From: Symsagittifera roscoffensis
Taxonomy: Eukaryota > Xenacoelomorpha > Acoela > Convolutidae
Direction: 5' to 3'
Length of the DNA stretch: 64,000 nucleotides
Assembly (NCBI RefSeq): GCF_963678635.1
Contig: NC_087068.1
Coordinates: 34,669,436 to 34,733,435 of the forward strand
This document shows, piece by piece, positions 10,938 to 22,509 of the stretch (positions are counted from its first letter, which is position 1; each line of letters starts with the position of its first letter). Below the pieces are notes generated by a model. That model was not told the DNA's origin, searched no databases, and worked only from the letters and a program-made list of their open reading frames with translations. The translations under genes and the position numbers were made by a program.

Positions 10938-11388
10938 ATGAACCCCGATCTATGGTGTCTTTTTTTACTGACAGGGGACATAGAGCTGAATCCGGGACCG
11001 GTCAAATGGCCCTGTGGTTATTGCGGCGAGGCGTTTAGCAGCAGAGTTTGGTCTATCTATTGTGTGGATTGCAAGAAATGGATACACCGGCGATGGGCGG
11101 GGATGACTACTCAAGAGATCAGGGCGCATCAGAACTACAGGTGGCATTGTGGGTGTGTCCCTTTTGTTCCCACTGTCCCTGTTGTTCCAGTCGCAGTTCA
11201 GCAGCCAGCCGCACAAACTCGGAGACATAGTGCGACGCCTGTGCCCAGAAGTTTAAAGGTGTTACAACTGAACATCGACGGATGGAGAGGTAAAATCACC
11301 AGTCTTAAAGAGTTTCTTGACGAGAAGAAGTTTGATGTAGCGGTGTTGCATGAGACGAAGATGGATGATGAGTTCAACTGTGGACCCC
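10938..11388 (+). pseudogene. LINE-A 5' coding region: leader, 2A peptide, PHD finger, start of APE endonuclease
   Basis: The first in-frame ATG is at 10938. The frame is open further upstream but has no earlier ATG. A hydrophobic run (LWCLFLL) leads straight into GDIELNPGP (10974-11000), a canonical 2A sequence where the ribosome would skip the final Gly-Pro bond. Next comes a PHD-like finger: CGYC, then CVDC, WIH, and WHCGC. The Cys expected two residues after the WIH His is Trp (HRRW), so one zinc ligand is lost. From about 11,250 the APE endonuclease begins (VLQLNIDGWRGK, then VAVLHETK with the catalytic Glu). A frameshift near 11,370-11,390 ends the useful frame. Confidence 0.8.
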
Positions 11389-12192
11389 AATGCCAACTGG
11401 TGGAAAATTCACAGACCAGAACGCACGGTACACCTCGCGCAGAACGAGCAACCTCAAGGAGGTTTGGTAGTGCTTGTCAGACCCGGTGTCCAGTCTCGCC
11501 GGTTAGGCAGTCTGAATCTTCCAACAGGAGCTGTTTTGGAGTCTTTGGGAATTTCAGTGGAAACCAAGCAGGGTTGGATGGATCTCTGGAACATGTACCG
11601 GCCTCCAGCTACTGGCGGAAACGACTCGAGAGATGCTGCGTTGTATCTGAATCAGTGGCCAAGAGAGAAGAGTTCTGGTATCTGTGCGGATATCAATGCG
11701 CATGGTTCCTGGGATGCGAACAGAGATTCTGATCAGTTGGGAAAGATATAGATGATTGGCTGGTTGACAACAACATGGCTCATGTGAACAATGGCATTCA
11801 TACACGCGTTCGACAGCTGGGTCAAGCGATAGTGGAGACTGCACCCGACATCTCCATTATGCAGTTCTGTGGCGAATAGTTGTTCTTGACAAGTTTTGGA
11901 GACAATTGGTTCCGACCACTTGTCGATTCAACTCGTCATTGGCTCCTCAGGAATGAAGGCAGAAGAGTCGCGGCGCCAGTTCCATTTTCGCAAGACAGAC
12001 TGGTATAAGTACATCAGTGTATGTCACAGTGGTTTGCCAGAGTGGATTGAAGATCTTTCGTTAGAAAAGAAATACAAGGCTCTGATCGAGACAATGCAGA
12101 AGGCGGCAAAAAATCTACTCCTTTCACCAAGGTTGGCACCAAGAGGAGACCTTGGTGGTCTAGTCTCTTTGAGTGCGCGAAAAATTCGATGA
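11389..12192 (+). pseudogene. LINE-A APE endonuclease, central and C-terminal part (frameshifted)
   Basis: After the break the endonuclease continues in another frame to 11,751 with GGLVVLVRPG, MYRPPATGG and ADINAHGSWD, where the family usually has GDxNAH. A further shift leads to the segment starting at 11,896, which contains GSDHLSI, the catalytic Asp-His of APE endonucleases (about 11,911-11,919). At least two frameshifts and one stop separate these pieces. Confidence 0.7.
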
Positions 12193-12239
12193 AAGAAGCC
12201 TTCAGTCTTTTAAGAAGCACTTGAGCAGAGAATGCTGAA

Positions 12240-13866
12240 ATGTACAAGAACGCGAAGAAGATGTTTGCCGATACGATCAGAGATGAAAGACGTCGCAGCC
12301 TGCTTGAATTTGTGGACACCTTGTCCCCGTCAACTCCGAGCACCAAGGTCTGGCGCAGGCTTCAGAGCATGGATGGAAGAAAGAAGTTGGGTTTGCCAGA
12401 TAACCCAGTGTGTGCGGGAGACAAGATTGCTATCACTGACAAGTCGAAATCGACACTTGCAGTGACAACGTATGCAGCTGTAAGCAAGGTTCTGGTCACG
12501 AGAGAGGACTACAAGGAGGCTTACCTTGCCACGAGAGAAGGTCTTAAAGGGACTTCAGAAGGGGAACTGGGAGAGAATTTCACTCAAGGGGAGCTGGCAA
12601 GAGCTTTGCTTAAGATAAAGAACGGAGCTGCTGGTCCCGATGGAGTGGTTCCTGAGATGATCAAGCATTTACCCGAGAATTCCATCATGTTTCTGCTACG
12701 GATTTTTAACGAGAGTTTACGCCAAGGGAAAGTTCTTGATTATTGGAAAAGTGCAGTCATAGAGCCAATCCTGAAAAACGGTAAACCGCCTTCAGAGATC
12801 AAAAGTTTCAGGACGTTCTCGTTGCCGTGTCTTGCCAAATTCCTAGAGTCAACGATAGAAGCTCCGGTCAGACATTGGGCAGAGAGTATTCACCTGATTC
12901 CGGATTGTTAAGCAGGATTTTGCGTCAAAAGATACACAACAGATGTTCTCGTTAACCTGAGCCAGGAGGCTTTCGACAACCTTCAGCAGAAGAAGCGAAC
13001 AGTAATCACTGCAGTAGACTTCAAAGGAGCCTTTGACATAAATTGGCGTGGAGGTCTTCTCAGAGATTTGGCGAGAGCTGGTCTTCGCCCCTCTTGCCTG
13101 AGATGGATTAAGTCGTTTCTGAGTGACAGGAGAGCCTGCGTCAGATGGAAGTTCTTTCTCCTCTAATAAAGTGTTCCAGCAGGGAGTCCCTCAAGGCTCA
13201 CCGTTGTCAGCTATGCCTTTGTCTTGCCACGGCCAGTCTGCCTACCAGGATTGCACAGAAAGCTCCCGACACGAAAAACGCCCAGTTTGCAGATGATTAC
13301 TCACTCTACAACGAAGCTTTCACTCCAGATTGCGCCACAGCTAGCATGCAACTTGACAGCTACTTGATTGCGCCACAGCTAGCATGCATCTTGACAGCGT
13401 CAGTTCATGGGCTAGTGATCACTACATGCTCATTGAACCTTCCAAGACAGAGGGGTTAGTCATCAGCCTGGACCCGAGAGGAACGGAGGAACGACAGGCA
13501 AAGCACAACCACTTCTACAACTGGAGAATACAGGTTCCGTTCAAAAAGCATATAAAGATTCTTGGCGTCAATATCGATACACAGTTAACGTTTACCGAAC
13601 ATACTAACCTCATGGCGAAGATGGGGAAAAGAACTCAGCTGCTTTCTAGTTTGTCAGGGAAGAATTGGGGTCTTACTACGCTTATGTCAGGCCAGGAGCA
13701 CTGTACGCCAGTGGAGTCTGGAGTTCTTTTCTTTCAGACTCAAATTGGAACAAGCTGGAGGTCTGCAACAATAGAGCAGCAAGAAATATTAGTGGTGTAC
13801 AAGCAACTTCCAATGCAGTTGCAACTCGTACAGAAGCCAGCATCTCTACACTCAAAAGTTCAGTGA
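12240..13866 (+). pseudogene. LINE-A reverse transcriptase (broken)
   Basis: The 12,240-12,911 frame contains NGAAGPDGVVPEMI and IFNESLRQGKVLDYWKSAVI, typical of the fingers of LINE reverse transcriptases. After a TAA (12,909-12,911) the same frame gives AVDFKGAFD (motif A, from 13,011). Motif B, GVPQGSPLSA, is in another frame (about 13,183-13,206). Motif C, FADD, is intact at 13,286-13,297. The thumb region with KILGVNIDTQLTF follows in the 13,384 frame. A 33-bp direct duplication (GCGCCACAGCTAGCATGC...) sits at about 13,330-13,400. Catalytic residues survive but the frames do not. Confidence 0.8.
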
Positions 13867-14244
13867 TGAATAAGCCGCCATTTTGTACATCAACTTTCTC
13901 CATTTCCTGACAGATGTTCATCTGCGTCTTCTGACAGATGACGGCCCGCCTCAGAGACTAAAAGCGAGAGGAGATGGCAGATTCCGTCCAGATTGGAGAG
14001 TCAACGCTTGAAAGAAGATCCAAAATAAACCTGATAATCTCAACACTAAAGAGTACATTTTGACGACAAGAGAAGACTTTACATTAGAAGAGTACCGACA
14101 AAAACATTGAAGAAGAGCACATGCACCGACGAATTTGTGATGGCTAGGCGTTAGAACATTCAACCAACAGAACAGAAGAAGAAATTCTGCTTCATAGACT
14201 CCAGGTAAACCGATGTTACAAACTAGAAAAAACTGAGCATCTTT

Positions 14245-14442
14245 TTGGACGGACTGAATCGCCACAATAGTGACCAAGATGAAGACACGGAGCATTTCAT
14301 TCTGAAATGCAGTGATTGGGCAGAAGTAAGAAGAACCACTGTGGGCTCACTCCACAGTATCACAGTACTTCAAACAAATCCCGAACAAGTCTTACAGTTT
14401 ATTGGTCGAACAGGACGTCTTCGTCCCTCAAATCAGTTATGA
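14245..14442 (+). pseudogene. LINE-A C-terminal His/Cys segment
   Basis: A 65-codon frame with EDTEHFILKCSDWAEVR, matching the E-T-x-x-H-x3-x-C-p pattern found after the thumb of many LINE polyproteins. It ends about 25 bases before the CAAA tail of the element. Confidence 0.6.
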
Positions 14443-14468
14443 ACGAGCTCCAAAAAACAAACAAACAA

Positions 14469-14880
14469 ACAGAAAAAACTGACTCGTTTTCGAAAAAATT
14501 CAAATTTCGAACTTTAAAAAAACGAATGCCCTTAAAGCTCTATGATTTTCAAGAACAAATTATGACGCTGCTTTTCGGATAAAACTAACCCAATTTGAGA
14601 AAACTGGATCAAACGCTTAATTTTTTTTATATCGCTGGGAAATCTGATATTAAATTCAATTTCAAAATTAGAAGCCGATCACGTCTATCGCGACATTTTG
14701 CCGTTCGATAGTTATGTTTGCTTTTCTTTTAGCAATGGAAAAAAAGTGAACTTAAACAGAAATAAACAATCAAACCTCCAAAAAATCAAAACTGAGCGTG
14801 AACAAATTTTATAATTTTTTCCTGAAAAAACAAAAAAAACACCAAGACCTACGTTCATTACCATTAATAATAAAATTTGA
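14469..14880 (+). repeat. Dispersed repeat family 'A', copy 3, right part
   Basis: Resumes at the duplicated target site with ACAGAAAAAACTGACTCG, then 'GAAAACTGGATCAAACGCTT', 'ATCGCTGGGAAATCTGATAT' and 'CACCAAGACCTACGTTCATT'. Together with 10753-10809 it reconstitutes the order seen in the uninterrupted copies. Confidence 0.6.
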
Positions 14881-16227
14881 GTCTTTTAAAAAAGTAACTG
14901 GATCAATTAATCAATTAAATTGCCTCAATATACTTAAGAATGATCTTCAAGCCGGTATAAATTGAAAACTCTTTTCCGTTATAAATCGTCAATTTCTTTG
15001 CCAAAGGGGCCTTTTGGTATATTTAGCGACAGTCATTTTTGGCTGACCAACCCTTTCAAGGGTGCAAATGGTACCATGATATATTAAATTGGAAGGTGGT
15101 CAAGTTTTTGGCTGATCGCTACACGATCAAAAACGGCTTTTTGTTTGAAAATATCAGCGGCGCAGAAAAACTACCAAATATGGTCATTCTAGGGTTTGAA
15201 ATGGCTGGCCTAAAAAATGATTGTTTTCAAAACGTTTCGCTTAATTATCACACATTGCTTTTCGAAAATTGAACTAATCGTGACATTATCAAGGGTGCAA
15301 AGTGACATTTTCAAGGGTGCAAAGTACAGCAGATTTAATTACTGCTAATTGTAATTGCCGAACACAGGCAACCGACAGTCGGAAAAACGTCAAAAATTTA
15401 CGTAGACAGAAAAAAAATGATATTTTTATTTTCAATAATAGTGTTGTAAAAAGAATACAGTATCAAAGCTGCGCTTCGCAAACACTAGCCAGAAAAAGAC
15501 AAAAAACAACTGTATTTTGTCAAAAATAAAAAGTAGAAAAAAGCCTCGAAGTAGTAAAATTTTTGCTGTATCGGTTTCGAACTTGCGACCTCGAGATTTG
15601 GAGCCTCACGTTCTCGCATCTGTGCCACGGGCTATTGAAAATTTTCTAACATCAGCCACCAATGGAAAAAGTTGAAAGTTTAACAGCCAACACTGGAAAA
15701 AACTAATGTAAAATCCACTTGCAAATCAACGTTTTATCGCGAAATTGACTTTTTCCTAAAGGAAAAGCATAAATTACCTTCCATTCAGCAAACAAATTTG
15801 AATTAACACTTGCAAAACGGAAGAATAACACAAGAACTAAGCAGAAAATTGCTATTTAGTTGAAAAAAAAGATTGGACATTTTTTGAACAAAAAAGGCGT
15901 TTTTCATGGCCGGGATCCCGCAACTTTGGATCAATTCTGATGTATATTATGCCAGAAATTTTCGTGAACATAAAGTTGGCATAAAATTCCATAAAACGTC
16001 ACTTTTTTAATTTCAGAAAGACAAGTTTATTTGCGCTGAAATAGTTTTGTTTACTTTGATTTTGAGCTAATTTAGTAGCACATGCAGAGTACTGACTCAT
16101 ATCTGCTCATTTCGGAGCATAGGAGACAATCGAAACTCAAAATAACACAAGTAGTTATACCACATAAAATAGTTTCACAAACATCAATTGCTTTCAATTG
16201 ATCTAAAAGAGGAAGGTGATTCCTTAC
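14881..16227. other. ARB2A intron between LINE-A and exon B
   Basis: No coding segment found. Holds a short local repeat (TTTTCAAGGGTGCAAA near 15,045-15,070 and 15,288-15,325) and a tRNA-like SINE head at 15,570-15,635. Confidence 0.45.
15570..15635 (-). repeat. tRNA-like SINE head
   Basis: The minus strand reads GTGGCACAGATGCGAGAACG (A box), then a CTCCAAA loop, then GGTCGCAAGTTCGAAACC (B box), at tRNA spacing. It is the best preserved member of the group in this window and is similar to 6,190-6,262. The loop would give a CCA anticodon, but the anticodon stem is imperfect. Best read as a tRNA-derived SINE. Confidence 0.55.
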
Positions 16228-16510
16228 TAACATTTGATTCTGCCATAGGACACTTTTCCGTCCGGTGACATTGCTAGTTCGATATTCAAGTTGGTGTTCA
16301 GCACTATAACTGCCCATCCTCTCTGTTTCGCAGCTTCGATGTATGGAATTTGACTTCCCTCTCTGAGTCCTTGGTTCATGATGACCTTACGGGACCATTG
16401 ACCAGCTCGGACAAATCCTGCTCCGTGGATTAGCACCAGAAGGGTAGTTTCGTTAGAGTAGAAGTCGGAAGACGCAAATACGAAACTTCTTGCATCTGTT
16501 TCTGCAGCAT
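16228..16510 (-). CDS. ARB2A: ARB2A orthologue, N-terminal alpha/beta-hydrolase exon (exon B)
   Basis: This 283-nt exon starts after the acceptor TGTGGTTTAG (AG at 16511-16512) and ends at the donor GTAAGG (from 16227). Its first two bases complete the split Asp codon left by the exon at 22510-22818, so the two exons join in frame. It encodes SFVFASSDFYSNETTLLVLIHGAG followed by FVRAGQWSRKVIMNQGL, then SQIPYIEAAKQRGWAVIVLN. These correspond to the IHGSG.VRAGQW and Q(I/L)P(Y/F)I..A...G..V(I/L)VLN signatures of ARB2A/FAM172A. The residues after VLNTN are more divergent. The exon ends in phase 2. Confidence 0.88.
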
Positions 16511-16737
16511 CTAAACCACACGACCAGCCAAATTTACCATTTCCTATTTTGCTAAATTCTCATTACTTGCAAAATACAAATAGAAATTTCGTATTTGACA
16601 GCGGAATACACATTTGATGCAATTAAATTGAGAACTTGAAGGTTTTTATAATAGACCACTGTTCAGCCTCTGTTGTTCAACCTCTGACTATACCATTGTT
16701 ATTTGATAAACTTATTAAATAGTTTCAGAGATTGCTA

Positions 16738-17346
16738 ATGGAATTGAACCCCAAAATGAACAAAGCTTTACTGGCGATCAATGCAAACAACTGTCTTGAC
16801 GCATCAACAAAACAGGTAATTTCGGATGTTATTGGAGAAAGTATGATGGAAGATGAACGTATCAAGCAACTCGAATCTGAGATGAGTCAAACCCACATCA
16901 AGGGTAATCAACTGGAATAATATGAATCCAAGGATAGTCTGATTTTCCAAAACCTGCCATTGGGCCAACATGGTTCATACTTGCAAGATACACTAGCGTT
17001 CATTAAAAACGTTCTACAAGTAAGTGTCGAAGCGCGTCATTTGAAGGCTTGTCATCCACTCGGACGAGGTACTTTCGCAAACCCACCAGAGATAGTGGTG
17101 AAGTTCTTATATAACGAACAAAAAGACCGCATTTCGACCAGGAAGAGATTACTTAAGAATTTTGTGAATCCCAATAACCATAGACCAGTATTTATTCACG
17201 AGAGGCTGAGCAAATACGAAGTACAGTTGAAAAAATTACGTGAAGAAAACGATGTCGCTGTAACAACCAGTAATTCAGCAGCCATGATCCAGATCACCAA
17301 AAATGCAAACGAAATGGTACAATGCATAAACAAAGTGAAAATATAG
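16738..17346 (+). pseudogene. LINE-C ORF1-like protein
   Basis: One frame from the ATG at 16738 to 17346, interrupted only by TAA at 16918-16920. The first part is helix-forming (MEDERIKQLESEMSQ), suggesting a coiled coil. The second part has the pattern of the RRM-like domain of LINE ORF1 proteins: LIFQNLPLGQ, then ARHLKACHPLGRG, then PEIVVKFLYNEQKDRI, and VFIHERLSKYEVQLKKLR. Such proteins bind the element RNA. One internal stop is light damage compared with the rest of the element. Confidence 0.65.
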
Positions 17347-17379
17347 ATGAAAAATAATCCAACTTGGACGAATGCATCA

Positions 17380-19115
17380 AAATTTTGTTGAAATATCAAG
17401 AAACAATCTTTCTTCTTATCGTGACGTATAATCCGCCAAGATCTGATAAGTTCATTTTCCTTGAGAACCTGGAGAGAGAATTGAATAATCTAGCCTCAAA
17501 GTCATATCCCGTGATAATGTGCGGCGATTTCAACATTGACTTCATGAAAAATATCTCTTTCAGCGAAATATCTAGATATAATTGAATCTAGTGGTTTGGA
17601 CCAGCTTATAAGAGAAGCTACTAGATTTGGTAGTCAAAGTGATACCTTGCTTGATCACATTTTTACCAGAAACGTGAATGCAGTTAAAACCTCAGTGAAA
17701 ATTAATCAAAAATGCTCAGATCGTTGTCCAATTTTACTCACAATTTCGGCAATGGAGAGAAGCTCCAATTAATCAAGTTTAGATTTTCGTGATGCATCAT
17801 TTTTAAAATTAACCATACAAATTGAAAAATTTAATTTCCTTTCAAGAGAAGCTCAAAAAAACTGAATTCGATAACAAATCTGTATCAGATTCGTTCAAAG
17901 TGTTTCGGAATATTAACTCTTCAACAATTCTTGAAAAATTTGCACCACTTGTCAAACCAAAAGACTGCTCTGTAGTAATAAAGCCTAAATGCTCGTGGTT
18001 TTCAAGTTATATCAAAAAGCTCACATCAAAGTGAAACCAACCTCATCGAACATCGTCGCAAAACCCAAATAACCAAGCAGCGAGATTTCGATTTGAAGAA
18101 GTAAAATTGAAAGAGTTGCTCGTAAATGTAAGAAAGACTATCATTATACTAAGTTCAAGTTATGTTTACGTGACTCTAGGTACAAATTATTAAATGAACT
18201 AAAAGAAATCAATAACAAATATCAGAAACAAATACCACCTGCGGAAAACTAAAAGCTAATGGTGAAAACACTTCCGTGGACGAGATAGCGTCCGAACTCA
18301 ATGTTTTTTTCTGCAAATGTGGGCGCTTCATTAGCTGTTAAAATACCAACTGTAAATGGTTGTCATATAGTTAATGAACCAAAATTTTTAAAGCGTTTAT
18401 CTGAAGTTGATATACCGGAATTGGCTCAAATAATCTCAAACTTGAAAAATAAGTCATCATCATGTACGGATTAAATAAATAATCTAGTAGTCAAGGCAAG
18501 TTCATATTCAGTTGTGCCACAACTGATCGTTCTGATTAATACATCGCTCAAAAGTGGTGGGTTTCCTAAAATGCTAAAGAAGCGGTTATTCTGCCATTCT
18601 TTAAGTACGTTGCATGTAGATATTTTAACGCTGCATGTACAAGTTAATAGATTTATCGAATCAAAATCGCTTATTTACGTTAACCAATTCGGTTTCCGGA
18701 GAAAACAAAGCACAATTGATGCAATAGCTGAAGTAACGGAAAGAGTGGGACCTAAGAAAAAAATTAAACCAATTTCAAGTTTTTCTAAATCTAAAAGAAG
18801 CGTTCGATACCCTGGATCACTCGGTTTTATTCAAAAAGCTAGAAATGTACGGAATGTAGGTGGTAATTGTTTGTAAGCTGTCTGGAACATTGAAAGCACA
18901 TGGTACAAATAGAAAGCTGTCACTCAAGCTGGCTAAAAGATGAATGTGGCGTTCCACAAGGTTCCATTCTCGGGCCTTTGCTTTTTCTGATCTATTTCAA
19001 CGATCTTCCAAAAGCATGTACTAGTTGTGAAGTTTTTCTTTTTGCGAACAAAACGAATATTACAGGTATCAACTGCTTCATAGAAGGTTTTAATAATTAT
19101 CTTAGTGCTGTCAGC
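17380..19115 (+). pseudogene. LINE-C endonuclease and reverse transcriptase remnants
   Basis: The endonuclease part shows YNPPRSDKFIFLENLERELN, then VIMCGDFNIDF, and after a frameshift SGLDQLIREATRFGSQSDTL, then SDRCPI where the catalytic SDH motif has His replaced by Arg. The reverse transcriptase part shows NQFGFRRKQSTIDAI, CGVPQGSILGPLLFLIYFND (motif B, from about 18,945), and LFANKTNI where the two catalytic Asp of FADD are gone (19,041-19,052). The copy cannot be active. Confidence 0.7.
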
Positions 19116-20060
19116 ATTTGGTTTAACGTTATTAACTTTCACTAAACTTGGACAAATTTCATCAAGTGATATTGCATCCAAAAGTGATTCCAGTTCAACT
19201 CTAGAAATAAAATCGAGCGATCCTAAGATTTCTAACTCATGCAAGTATTTGAGCGTCCACATAGACTGAAAGTTGATGCTTTTGACCCAAATACTTTGTA
19301 AGAACCACATGGAGAAAGCAGTGCGGTATAATTTCAAAAAAGAGACATTATGTTCCTAATCATATACTGTTGAATTATGTCTCAAACTTAATACCTATAC
19401 TTTAATACTATATAATAAACAAAGTATATATTTATGAACTGCTCAAGTGTGCTTTACGATCAATTGCGGGCCTGCACAGCGAAAGTTCTTGAATAGCCAT
19501 TTCATATTGGAAGATTCGCCATACCCCACGAGAAGAGCTACCAAAAGCTTAATAAAATTCTTACTTTTAAGATTAAACTGAAACGCTCATCTTTGAGTTA
19601 TCGTGGTGCATAACTTTTTTACGCTTTGAAAGAGAAAAATGTTATACCTCTAAACAATTGTTTATTTTCTCTTTCTGAAATCCAAACTGTAGCTCATTCA
19701 ATAAGAGATCTTAATAATTTAAATAATGAAGACCTGACCCGTCTTATTTTTCAGTAAGTCAAAGAGGGATCTATCAAATTGGTCTTGGTCTAATGGATAT
19801 TAGTATAGTTAAACCCCTGTCCCTATACCATCTTATGGATGCTCTACGGATTTTCAAAATTTCTCAAAAATGAGCTTAAAGGGCTCCCTGGAGAGAGAAA
19901 CTACGCCCAATTTGGTAATCTTCTTGAAATTCACTCAGAATTTTTAGGTTTCTGCCCTAGGCTTAATTTAATTAAAAGACTTATTAACTTTTATTATAAA
20001 TTCGTTAGTAACAATGTTCTGATGAAATTGAACTTTATTTTAAAATTTTAAATAAAATTT

Positions 20061-22509
20061 GATCCGCCAGGTTGCTGACTTAAGATAAGGGCAGCAAAGC
20101 AAGTGATCCTCATGGATTTGTGAACTGTCCTCTCTAGTGCAATATGTATAAATTTTGTTCAAATTTATACGATGTTAATCTATACCAGAGAAATAAATTT
20201 TTCTTGTTCAACCTGTCCAACACAATTAATCCAAAATATGAGTCTGCTTGAACAATTATTGGTGGCAGAAAAACTGAAACAGAGGGGCAGTTGCACTTCG
20301 CGCACAAAAGCGTATATTAAAAAAACCATGAATAAAATTACAAAAATAATAAACCATGAAGAAAATTATGAGAATAAATCATGATAAAATTATAGAAATC
20401 AGTTTTTTAAATCCCCCACACATCATGCAAAGTACATTCTGATTTTGTTTCTATCGTCTAGTAACACATTTATGAGACCAATTAGATTCTATCCATTGAA
20501 ATCGAATCATTGATCACCAGCATCGGTTGTTCTTTAGCGCTGGTTTATCTTGAAAGTAGTACACAAAAATAGTACGACTGAACCTATTTTGCATTCAAGC
20601 TACAAAGCGCGCTGACTAAAACTCAATTTCAACTAAAGTTACTGGACTTCTATCGGATCAATTGAGCAATCTCAATCCCCTCCACCATTATCGCGTGGGG
20701 GTGGAGATAGCTCAATAGGTACTTGAGACTTGTTTATAACCACTTGAAAGTAGTTTTAGTGATATAAAATCATGAACCAGATTCTCCAACGTATGTGGAT
20801 TGCCAAAACTTACAATATCGCTCTCAAAAATTAAATTCACAGTGAAAAAAAAAATCAACAAGAATGAGGCACATAAGGCGATTTTTTCTGTCCTAAATGA
20901 AAAAAACTATAGCGTACATTTTTAAGGCGCCGTGGAGAACATTTTTTAGTATTCAGATACAAGGCTAGAGTACCAACCCTGGCAACTTGCTTTCCTCGAT
21001 GAGATGCGATGTTTCATTTAAATTTTTTTCTTAAAATTTTTCTCGATACTCAAATAAAAAGAACTTCAGCCGGTATTTGGATTGCGTGCTATGGACACAT
21101 CAACCATCTACTTGCGTTTACTGACGTCTTTTTGGAACGTTTTACCGTTTTTGCTTGGGGGGAGATAGCTCAATTGGTCATTACGGGGAGGGGAGATTGC
21201 ACAATTGATCCCTTCTATCTATTTACATCTGAACAATGATGATTTTTTTTCCAACAAACGAGTTTTTCAGCTACTCACTCTCACTTAACGCATCTAACAT
21301 CACCAGCATATACCACATCTATAAACTGAACACAGAAAAAACACCTAAATGTGCGAATTATTCTGAAAAGAGAAGACCACCTGGAACAGGGTTAAATCGA
21401 TCTTTACCTTAGGAATGTACATCAAATTTTCTTACAAAATCTAAATAGAGTGCCGCATTATTTGGTAATCAAACATAAAACAGCATGGCACCTTTTTGAT
21501 GTGAGGAAAAAATTTGCACAGAGGCGAAGCTGCGCTTTACAAACACTTGCGAGAACACAAAAAAGCAGCTTTATAAAGTGACAAATTAGAAATAAGCCTC
21601 GAATTAGAAAAACTTATCGGCTTCAAACCTGCGACCGCAAAAAACCAAAACATGTAAAAATTAAGCAATACAAAAATTTTGCGAGATAATGAGTTGGAAA
21701 ATTTTTGAAATGGAAATTTTATTTTTGTATTGATAATTAAAGCAAATAGCTTTTATCGGTTCATTTGAAAAATGAGAACTGCATCAACTTTGTAAATTAA
21801 TTATGAATCGAATGTCAAAGCACATGCTATCAAAACGCTGTAAAGGTGCCCCAAAAATGTTACGAGCACTTGCGACTTAGGTTAGAAAAACAGAATAGGC
21901 GTACTATAACACTACCTTACGAAGTTCGCAAGTGAAAATATCGATCTTCAATATCTATCAAAGATTGGAAATCAATTTGAGAAAAACATTAGCTCTTTTC
22001 CAGTCCTTCCTTTGATTTTTTCGAAACTCACTTAAAACGACTTTTTCGAGAATTCTATTTAAAATTGCTTTTGATGTTCTAAACAATAATAAAACGGGGC
22101 AGCATGAACAAGTGAACAGATTGCGACATTTCACATGCATAATGCCGAAGGAACAATTTTTCAGCAATTATATTTTGTATTTTTGCGAGAAGGATGGGCT
22201 ACTGGAAAAGAGCCAAAACAAGTCGAGAGTTAAACTGCAGGCGTCAAATCAGATCGGAGACAATTTACTAAGCGCCGAGAAGTCGAGAAAAAATGTCACT
22301 AGAAGTTGCGAGGCACGAAATTGCATTTAAAAACTTTTCGGATCTTCAAAGCAAGTTCTGATAGGTACCTTTTAGTAACCGGTTCAAGCAGACTTTGGAA
22401 AAGCGCCAATGAGATCAATCGTCAGTTTTTGTAACCAGCGGTGCCGTCACACGTGCGACTTAGCCTGAAAAGATATGAACTCGTGGAACAGGGTTATATC
22501 TATCTTTAC
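20061..22509. other. ARB2A intron between LINE-C and exon A
   Basis: No intact gene. Two plus-strand A-box-like motifs, TAGCTCAATAGG (20,708-20,719) and TAGCTCAATTGG (21,166-21,177), sit in related GGGGAGATAGCTCAAT contexts and look like heads of tRNA-derived repeats. A worn copy of the 3' end of exon A lies at about 21,378-21,428. Confidence 0.45.
21378..21428 (-). pseudogene. Decayed copy of the exon A donor region
   Basis: On the minus strand ATGTACATTCCTAAGGTAAA closely matches ATATACATTCCTGAAGGTAA at the end of exon A, and the intron side (CCCTGTTCCA) is also shared. Only about 50 bp align before the copy loses coding sense. It looks like the remains of an old local duplication of exon A. 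Confidence 0.4.

Larger units (their letters stand above)
10810..14468 (+). mobile_element. LINE-A: full-length but inactivated APE-type non-LTR retrotransposon with 2A and PHD
   Basis: A 3,659-bp insertion flanked by a perfect 13-bp target-site duplication, ACAGAAAAAACTG at 10797-10809 and 14469-14481. It ends in a short CAAA-type tail (AACAAACAAACAAAC). Domain order on the plus strand: short hydrophobic leader, 2A peptide, PHD-like zinc finger, APE endonuclease, reverse transcriptase (motifs at 12,600-13,300), thumb, and a C-terminal His/Cys segment (EHFILKC, about 14,293). The frame is broken by several frameshifts and stops, so the copy is dead, but its 5' end looks complete. The domain set fits the ingi/I/CR1-like part of the LINE tree. 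I cannot assign the clade from sequence alone. Confidence 0.85.
16738..20060 (+). mobile_element. LINE-C: decayed two-ORF non-LTR retrotransposon (CR1/jockey-like)
   Basis: Plus strand, antisense to the host gene, inside the intron between exons A and B. An ORF1-like segment (16,738-17,346) is followed by an APE endonuclease remnant (about 17,380-17,740) and reverse-transcriptase remnants (about 18,400-19,110). A decayed 3' part runs to about 20,060, where AATAAA occurs. Many stops and shifts are present. Relics of the same family lie on the minus strand at 31,860-32,079 and 35,220-36,730. Confidence 0.75.
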
